A stretch of 17,267 bases of DNA from Conidiobolus incongruus B7586 (lineage: Eukaryota; Entomophthoromycota; Entomophthoromycetes; Entomophthorales; Conidiobolaceae), in contig JNEM01013194.1 in assembly GCA_000697335.1 (NCBI GenBank), forward strand, positions 1-17,267. The letters are read 5' to 3'. How positions within the stretch are numbered: the first letter of the stretch is position 1; each line of letters begins with the position of its first letter. This document shows, in pieces, positions 9,955-17,267 of this stretch. The notes under the pieces are model-generated. The model saw only the letters and a list, made by a program, of their open reading frames with translations, was not told the DNA's origin and did not search any database. The position numbers and the translations under genes are program-made.

Positions 9955-12900
9955 TTAATCAAAACATACTGCTTCAATTTTAGGATATATACTAGAATTA
10001 AAGATTAAAATTAAAATTATTATAATTAAGTAAAATATTATAAACATACCCCTCATTACTATTAATTTTAATATAATGCTTAGAATTGGATGAATTTAGG
10101 ATATGTGCAATTTTCTCATCTCTAGTAGTAACGATCACTTGTAATTTGCCTTCTGAATTGCTTATATCGGTCATGCTAAAAATAATAATTAATTATAAAA
10201 ATTTTGGAAAATATTAGTTAATTTACCTTTTTAAAATTGGTGCCAATGCATGAATATTATTAGAATCCATATCATCGAATGGATTATCTAAAAATAGAAA
10301 TTTGCATTCAGGTCTGAATGCTTTAGCCAAAGCAAGTCGAATAATTAATATAATAATATTATTTTGACCTGAACTTAAATTTTGTGATATATTAATCTCT
10401 TTATGATTTTTTATCATAAATATCTATAAAATTAAAATATTATATAAAATGAATTTTATATTATAAAATTAATAATTACTTCAAATTCGTAAGATACTTC
10501 TGGGGTATCGGATAAGAGTTTAGATTTAATAATTATGGTTTCAATATCTATAATAAAATTAAAAAGAAGTTATATTAATAAAAACGATTTTTACATACCT
10601 TTACCATAATAAATATTAGGCCACAACTTGGAAATATTTTTATTGATTTTATCGATCATGATAGTATGATATTCTTGAATTAATCTATATATATAATGGT
10701 TAGAAGAGTTATTAGAACACTTATTAACTTACTTATTAGGATCATCATAACATAAATCGAAGTCTTGATTCAATAATTTCATTTGCTATAATAAATTATT
10801 AAAAAGTTTCAGAGTATAAAAATTAAAAAAAGTACCTTAAAATAAGAAGATTTTTCATTATTTTGTCTACTCAAATATTCGTCATCACTAATGAGTTGAT
10901 CTTCACTCATAATTAACTTATTTGGAGTTTTTAAAACTTCCTAAAAGTATTTGAAAATTAATTGAATATAAAAATAATATTTAAATTGATTACCTCATAC
11001 TCTAACGTATCATTTTTAGCATTTAATTGCATATTATCAAGTATGCTTTGCTTATGTGCGATCAGCCCTTTAAGGCTTTGTTGTTTTTCATATAAGCCAT
11101 CACATTGGATGACCTTCAAATAGTTATATTTTACTTTTCGAATAGCCATTAATTTATCATGAACTTGAATCAATTGAGCAATTGTTATATCTGATCCTGA
11201 CATCAATTGGGATAGAAGGCTTTGTATATTATTATATTGTTCAGAACATAATTTAATTTGATGTTTTATTTTCCCTATATCATACCTATTTAATTAGTTA
11301 AAAATAAATATAATAATATAATTATGGATAAATACTTTTCAATTGTTGAATTGAAATCTTCAATCCTTTGTTGGTATCGTTGATATGTATGCAGTTTATG
11401 CGATATTTTTTTTAGGTCGCAATCATTATCAGAGTCACTAGAACGACCATTGATTTCCTATTTGTAATATAATGATAAGTATTAAATAATTATTATAAAT
11501 ATTTACTTACCTGCTGATGGTTCAATTGATTTTGACACTTCTCAATTTCGTTAGAAAGGACTGATTCAATTGCCATTCCCTGGGCTTCAGAATGATCTAA
11601 TTGATTAAAGCAAGATTCGATAAATTCATTGCGCTCATTTTGCAAAATTCGCACATTCTATATAAATTTAATTTAAATGTATATATATATTAATAATAAA
11701 TATATTCATATACCTTCAATTTAACTTCAAATTCTTTTTTCTCAGTTAATTTGAGATTCAGCTCTTTTTCAAGTTGGATTTTAAAGGACTCAATATTTTT
11801 AGTATTTAACGATTCAACTTGTTCTTCATAAATTTTTTCAAATTTTGTCGATCTTTCTAAATTAAACTTAATCTCTGAATCTGTTTCTATTAAATTATAT
11901 TGAATTTAATGAAAATAATAATAATAATAATAATAATTATATTTACCTGATGGAGGCTCACATTCTTCATCAATCTTGTTCATTAAATTTTCGATTTCTT
12001 TTAATTCTTCCTCAAGCTGATTTATTTCAGCTTTTAAATCATCCTGTTGATTTTGGTTTTGTTGAAAATTTATATAATCTTCAGTCGGGATCTGAATATT
12101 TGTATCAATTTTATTCATTCCTTCGTGTATATCATCAGTTAAAGTAGATGATATACTACTATTGTCATTATCCTAATTCAAGAATTAGTATTTTTTTTAC
12201 TTTTGATTTTATAAAGTTTGTGAAGAATTGACTGTACTTACTACATTATTTAACTTTTTTGCTTTAATTTTTATGATTTTTTGATTTTTTTTTAAAGTTT
12301 GAATGAGTTTTAATGATTTAAAAAATCTAAAAAATAATTAATATTTAATGAAACTGTTTTTCGATATTCTTACTCAGTTGACTGAAAGATATCATTTAAG
12401 GTTTTACTGAATTCATTATTTTCAGGTAAAATCCTAAATATATGTTAAAAATTATATCATTATAATATTGAATTAAAACTACCATTCCGAATCTTTTTGG
12501 GTACAAAAACTAATATTGTCAAGAATTGCATCAGTGGTGCCTAGTTTTAATGGAAATGCTTCATCAATATAGCGTGGTTTTTTAATCGGTTTTTCGATCT
12601 ATAGTGATATTTTAATATTGGTATTTATAATATAAATTGAAATAATTTACCTTGTTTTTATCCGAATTTATATATGATAATACTGATTTTAAAAAACTAA
12701 TACGTTTGTATCCAGGTTTAAGGATTGACTTTATAGCTCTCTTACATACCATATGGTCTGAATTAATATTTTGAAACTTTAAAATCACTTCACTAATTAG
12801 AGTATCATGATTAGTTAACTAAAATGGAATATAATTAATTTATAATAATATAAACAATAATATATAATATTATATAATATACATTAATATCATGAACAAA

Positions 12901-13148
12901 CCCTTGTTTTAAATTTTGGGGAGTTTTTCCTAGAGTAATATATCTTAAAGTTTCTAATATAGTCTAATAAATATATAAAATATGAATATTATATAGCTTA
13001 AATAATAATAATAATAATTACTTACGCTTTTACCAGATCCAATTTCACCTACAATTACAGTTAATTGAGGATCAAATTGAATATCTATTATATTATTGGG
13101 ATCGAAATTTCGTATCCCTTTAATAGATAATTTCTCAATTGAAGACAT
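9955..13148 (-). CDS. RAD50: Divergent, short RAD50-like SMC-family ATPase (18 exons, 754 aa)
   Basis: Rad50 is the ABC/SMC-type ATPase of the Mre11-Rad50-Nbs1/Xrs2 break-repair complex. Exons, 5' to 3' on the minus strand: 13148-13026, 12963-12883, 12818-12651, 12598-12483, 12433-12374, 12326-12242, 12172-11947, 11886-11714, 11657-11511, 11457-11336, 11285-10994, 10940-10836, 10785-10733, 10684-10599, 10547-10480, 10423-10227, 10175-10050, 9991-9955. All 17 introns are GT-AG, 47-69 nt, and phase is kept throughout. N-lobe: MSSIEKLSIKGIRNF start, Walker A GEIGSGKST (34-42), GFVHD, Q-loop SFCTQKDSEW with Q158 (the family has FCHQEDSNW). C-lobe: LSSGQ signature (651-655), IIRLALAKAF, Walker B FLFLD (677-681), D-loop DDMD (685-688), end KIEAVCFD. 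Odd points: N682 stands where the catalytic Glu is expected and R719 where the H-loop His is. The coiled-coil part is only about 430 residues and no CXXC hook exists. Rad50 family membership is strong; orthologue versus paralogue is open. Confidence 0.95.
9992..10049 (-). other. Last RAD50 intron, which decides the C-terminus
   Basis: The donor is GTATGT and the acceptor TTCTAG (58 nt). If it is not removed, the frame runs into an Asn/Phe-rich tail and stops at 9998. If it is removed, the protein ends ...GIYPKIEAVCFD, which resembles the Rad50 family end (a Lys-Ile-Glu stretch follows the final strand) and matches the other 16 introns in size and signals. I chose the spliced form. Confidence 0.75.
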
Positions 13149-13428
13149 TGTTAATATTAAAATAATACTTAAAGTACTTTCGTAATATTAAAGTTTTTTA
13201 TATTGAACTATAATCTAATTAATTTTATGGTTACTATATAAAGTAAAGAAAAATAGTCAATTAAAAATTATACTAATCTTTATATAAAAGTTTGTTCATA
13301 ATTTTAAGCATTGGAATAAAAAAATTTATTTAAATATAAATTTTTAATAATATTTATGACTTCAAAATTAAAAATTCATTTTTGGCTATATATTTAATAT
13401 ATTGCTAAATTTTATTTTTTAATATATC

Positions 13429-13467
13429 ATATTAACAAAATATATATATAATATATTTTGTTAATAT
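13429..13467. repeat. Perfect 17-bp inverted repeat with 5-nt loop
   Basis: The left arm ATATTAACAAAATATAT (13429-13445) and right arm (13451-13467) are exact reverse complements separated by ATATA. It lies about 280 bp upstream of the RAD50 start codon. It could extrude as a cruciform or be a tiny eroded element, but AT-rich DNA makes such palindromes more likely by chance. Confidence 0.7.
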
Positions 13468-13735
13468 TTTTATTTATTATATAAAATTTTTATTGTGTTA
13501 AATTTCACTTTATAGAATAAGAAAAGACTTTCTAATGAGGCTAATATATTTTTATCAAATTTTTATATATATAAAAATAAATTAAAATAAGGATTTTAAT
13601 AATTTATTAATAAAATTAATTTACAGTTCTTAATAATTTAATTTATATTAATATTACTAATTTTTTTTGTATAATTATAATATTTTTCAAAATTTAATAA
13701 TTTTTGTCTTATTGTTTTTTATTTAAATTTCATAA

Positions 13736-13738
<3 letters not shown>

Positions 13739-13768
<30 letters not shown>
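13739..13768. repeat. (AT)15 dinucleotide tract
   Basis: Thirty uninterrupted bases of AT repeat. Shorter AT tracts occur near 6205-6222 and 16424-16445. Confidence 0.9.
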
Positions 13769-13771
<3 letters not shown>

Positions 13772-14160
13772 CTATTTTTTATTTTAAGTTTAGTTTTAAA
13801 ATTTATTTTAATACGACTAAAGAATTTGTATAATATCAAAGTTTTAATAAGAAAATATCATTATTTAAATCTTTATACATTATAATATATAATCAATTCA
13901 AATCAATTAAATTTTTATATTAACTAATTTTAATTATAAATATATACTTTAATTTATATATTTAATATATATTTTATTTTTAATTATATATATATATACT
14001 TATAATTATAGTGTTCTAGTATGAATTTAGTGATTAAAATTGTGAAAAAATTCAATACTTTGGTTTATTCTATTTTTAAAATTTTTTACGTAATTCGTAA
14101 ATTAATTAGTTCAACCAATAAAATTAAATTTAATTATATTAAAAATTAATTTAATTTAAT

Positions 14161-14475
14161 TTAATTATAATGTGTTCATTTTAACTAAATTAAGTGATCA
14201 GATATTAATCTTATCTTTTTTAAATTAGAATATTTTAATATTTTCTATTTATTAATTTAAAAAAGTCTTATAAAAAAATCATTATACATTATCTACTTTA
14301 GTATAGCTATCTTATTATTATATTGATTTGAGTATAATATTATTAATTAACTCAATAATATTATTTAATTATAATATGTTCATTTTAATTAAATAAAGTG
14401 ATCTGATATTTCTTTAATTTTATTTAAATTAAATTAAATTATTTTAATATTTTCTAATAACTGATTTAAGAAAAT
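14161..14475. repeat. Diverged direct repeat, about 105 bp unit, two copies
   Basis: The block starting TTAATTATAATGTGTTCATTTT at 14161 recurs at 14365 as a near-copy with ATATG in place of ATGTG. Both copies continue through AGTGATC-A/T-GATATT and TTTTAATATTTTCTA, ending near 14265 and 14475. They are separated by about 100 bp of unrelated AT-rich sequence. Substitutions and small length changes show the duplication is not recent. No open frame accompanies it. Confidence 0.65.
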
Positions 14476-15265
14476 AAATCAAAAATAAAAGGAATAAATA
14501 TAAATTTTCGACTTTATAATAATTATTAACTTATTTTATTATATAAAAGATTTTATATTTTAAAATTAATTTATATATATATTATATGATATAATTAATA
14601 ACCTTAGAATTTTTTAAAATAATTTTAAATAAAAAAAGTATTTAATTTATTATTTAAAGTTTTATCTTTTTTTTTTTAATTATTAAAAAATTTACTTATA
14701 TTAAAAAAATTGGATTAAAAATATTTAATAAAAATCCTATATGATTTCCTTTTATATACTATATATTAAGGGTGAATTATGTTTAAATAATTATATTAAT
14801 TTAATTAATATATATAAAAATAACTTATAATAAGTAGCTAAGTTGATAATATATATTAATAATATCTAGTTTATATAATAATTAATAAAGTCTATTATTA
14901 TGGCTTTGAAAATATTATATTATATTTTTAGCTTTAATATAATAATTACTTTAACCCCCCCAAAAGGCTGAATTAAGTTTGAATCCCTATTATTTATTAT
15001 TTTAATTTAAGAAATAACTTATTTGTTATTAAAACTTATAATTTAAAAAGAATATATTATTTTTTCTTATTTAATAGTTTTATATAATATTAAAATATTT
15101 AAATTAAAAAATTATTTTTTTTAATATTTTATATTTATTTAAATTATTTAAACTAGTATTATTTAAATATTTAACCAATTAAAAAAAATATATATTAATA
15201 TTTTAAAATATTAAATAATCTGATTATATAATTTTTTTATTATCTTAATTTTAAATCAATATTAT

Positions 15266-15277
15266 ATAATAATAATA

Positions 15278-15309
<32 letters not shown>
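15266..15309. repeat. 24-bp palindrome merging into a (TTA)n tract
   Basis: Positions 15266-15289 form a perfect palindrome built of AAT units facing ATT units, and the ATT side continues as a TTA microsatellite to about 15309. This is probably a microsatellite that inverted or met a complementary tract. Confidence 0.7.
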
Positions 15310-15311
<2 letters not shown>

Positions 15312-15599
15312 TTATAAAATAAAAATTTTTAAAAATATATGATAATTTAAATAAATAAGCTATTATAATAAATAAACATAATATATAATATATAATATAG
15401 TGAATATATTGGCTTAGTTAAATATATTAAAGATAAACTAAAAATAGTTAACTTATAAAACTCCTGAACATTTATGAATCTGATTAGATTATATTTCTTT
15501 TTAATTTCTTATTGGTCAAATTAAAATTTGGAATTTTAAATTTCAAAAAATTATAAATTAGAGAAATTTAACATTATATTTCTTATCTCTTTTTCAATT

Positions 15600-16117
15600 T
15601 TTTTTAACTTTTATCTTTCTTTACCTTTAGTGGTTTTTTATCGAGTAAATTCACTATTGACAATGGCTTAGCTATTCCAACTCTGTCTCTGCTATCTCCT
15701 TTGTTGGTTTATCCATAGTTGTTAGACCTTTTTGACCATCCATCCGTTTTGTATTCCTTAAAATTTTCCTTGACTAATCAGTTGTGTTGTGGTGCGTGCG
15801 GCTGACGAAAGCACACCCAATTCTCACCTCGGGTTGCTTTTCAGATGTTAACTTAATAATGAAACATTTACTGATTCAGTTAAAAGTTTCAAAGAATAAC
15901 ATTATCGAATAAGCAAGAGTAGTAGTGTAGATCTGGGTCACTGCTTATCAGCTTTGACCACCCTTCACCAGAAGGTGTCAAGTGAGAATAACTAAAGGAA
16001 TATATTTAATTCACTTGTAAACTTTCATATTCAAGAGAATTATTATCCTCAAAGATATATGGATGTGAGTCTTATATATATACTCAAACTTTTGGATTAA
16101 GCTTCTTTATTTTAACA
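15600..16117 (-). mobile_element. LTR-like fossil with a short coding-like stretch, orientation probably minus
   Basis: This island of higher G+C contains an LTR-like block whose edge near 15783-15793 reads TGTTGTGG on the plus strand (CCACAACA on minus), as expected at an LTR end. Near that edge is an imperfect hairpin (GGTGCGTGC with GCACACC). Another hairpin-forming segment lies at about 15956-15981, and a TATATATATA box at about 16070-16080. Beyond the edge, on the minus strand, is a short coding-like stretch beginning MDGQKGLTTMDKPTKE (about 15680-15745), which suggests a gag-like leader on the minus strand. The TATA box and a TTTTAACA end near 16117 would equally allow a plus-strand LTR of about 333 bp. 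It is broken, with no second LTR or pol region in the window. Family is unresolved and the ends are approximate. Confidence 0.35.
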
Positions 16118-17267
16118 CTGATTATATACTGCGTTTGTTCTGATTTTTTGATATCCTTATTTATAAATACTTTATTTTTTGGGCTTAAATTTTGGTTCTT
16201 TCATTACTGATTGTATTCTTTAGCTATATTTAAATAATAGTATATTATTTTATATTACGTTATTTGTTTTACTAATTATTTTTATAGATCGCGAATATGT
16301 TTTATTATGGCCTGTTAATTAACTTTATATTTAACTATTTTATTCAAATCAAGTATATTTTTTAATATTTTTAATAAATTTTCCTTATTTGAATTATTTT
16401 TAATTTTTTTTCCAATTCAAATTATATATATATATATATATATATTCTTTTTTTACTTCTTTATACTAATTATATTAATTTATATTAGTAAGTAATCTTT
16501 TAAAGCTTTTATACTATATTACTTATAATTAATTCTATTATTATAATATTTAATATTCGTTAAAATTATATTTGAATTCTCATTTACTTAATTATATTGC
16601 TTAAAAGTATAATTTTATAATATGAATATTTCACTAACATTAGCTCTTAAAAAGATATAACAATTATTGTTCTAATAATGCAAGTTATAATAGCTTATAA
16701 AAATAAGCTAACAGAAAGGGGAATCTATTGAATAGTTACTTATATGATAGCAGTAGCTGTAATGTGATTATAAGGTTTAATAGATTATAAAACAAAAAGA
16801 TTAATATAAACTATAATAAATTGATTTATTAATATCAAATGATATAAAGCTTATTATAGGAAAATAAAACAAATATATTTAAAGGAAAGAATGATTAGAC
16901 AAGGAAAAAAATGAAAAAAATAAGATTATATAATGGTCAGAATTTATAATAATATAATAGTTATAACTTATAAATTAGGTATGAATTTGAGGGAATAAGG
17001 AAGGTATATTATTAAAATTCATAATAATATTAAAGTTTGAAAATATGAAAATCATTTCTTTTATTGGTTATTTTAATTATATTTTAAAATTTCTTTTTTA
17101 TTTTTTCAAAGTAATAAATTTATATATAAAATTTCAAATAGATATAAAATAATATTATCAAAGATTATTTTAAATACTAAATGAACTTATTATATTGTAT
17201 TAAAAACTAAAAATCAAATTAAATGAAATTAAATAAATTATATATTAAATTACTTTTAATATAAAAT
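16118..17267. other. AT-rich gene-free stretch at the right edge
   Basis: No gene or RNA gene is supported. It holds an AT tract at about 16424-16445 and otherwise mixed A/T words. The first 200 bases are slightly less AT-rich and may still belong to the neighbouring LTR-like fossil. Confidence 0.65.

Larger units (their letters stand above)
13149..15599. other. Very AT-rich intergenic stretch upstream of RAD50
   Basis: No gene is supported. The content is nearly pure A/T with the repeats listed separately: an inverted repeat, an AT tract, a diverged direct repeat, a C7 run at 14955-14961 and a TTA tract. The RAD50 promoter must lie at its left end, but no distinct element stands out from the AT background. 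The ATG at 13148 has A at -3. Confidence 0.7.

Noticed and set aside
9998-10049. Unspliced RAD50 C-terminus ending in an Asn/Phe-rich tail
   Set aside because: The intron 9992-10049 has good GTATGT and TTCTAG sites and a typical length, and the spliced end matches the family better.
11950-12147. Plus-strand open frame of 65 codons
   Set aside because: It is the antisense shadow of RAD50 exon 7, whose minus-strand frame joins its neighbours in phase.
14976-14987. tRNA B-box-like word AGTTTGAATCCC
   Set aside because: No A box, no pairing acceptor stem and no anticodon arm at the right distance. A second B-box-like word near 8651 fails in the same way.
1-17267. CRISPR array, operon or bacterial mobile system
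   Set aside because: Spliceosomal introns, eukaryotic gene structure and the absence of spaced identical repeats rule these out. The tandem tracts are simple microsatellites.

Overview
This is an AT-rich eukaryotic nuclear window; long stretches look about 85% A+T by eye. It contains two protein-coding genes, both on the minus strand, and two fragmentary LTR-retroelement fossils in low-complexity DNA. The genes use the standard code: no in-frame stop occurs in 754 spliced codons of the larger one. They are interrupted by very short GT-AG introns of about 47-69 nt. Dense tiny introns, AT-rich spacers and LTR remnants would suit an AT-rich fungus or a similar protist. That placement is inference; nothing here identifies the species.

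Layout. 1-2118 is AT-rich sequence with no gene seen. 2119-2601 is an LTR fossil on the minus strand. 2754-4089 (minus) is an unrecognised gene with a long first exon and probably two small 3' exons; the protein is about 405 aa, disordered and rich in Ser and Pro, with a nuclear-localisation-like basic cluster. 4141-9954 is a 5.8-kb spacer with a few islands of higher G+C but no gene I can support. 9955-13148 (minus) is a divergent RAD50 homologue that I assembled from 18 exons. 13149-15599 is very AT-rich and holds an inverted repeat, a diverged direct repeat and microsatellites. 15600-16117 is a second, weaker LTR-like fossil. 16118-17267 is AT-rich with no gene seen.

The most interesting object is the RAD50 homologue. 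Both ATPase half-sites are recognisable: Walker A, FVHD, Q-loop, LSSGQ signature, Walker B and D-loop. The protein is only 754 aa, against roughly 1300 for ordinary eukaryotic Rad50, and it has no CXXC zinc hook. The residue after the Walker B aspartate is Asn instead of the catalytic Glu, and the H-loop His position reads Arg. The frame is nonetheless intact across all 18 exons, which argues for a retained but altered function rather than a dead gene. No Mre11 or Nbs1/Xrs2 gene is visible here, so the two genes cannot be tied into one pathway from this window alone.
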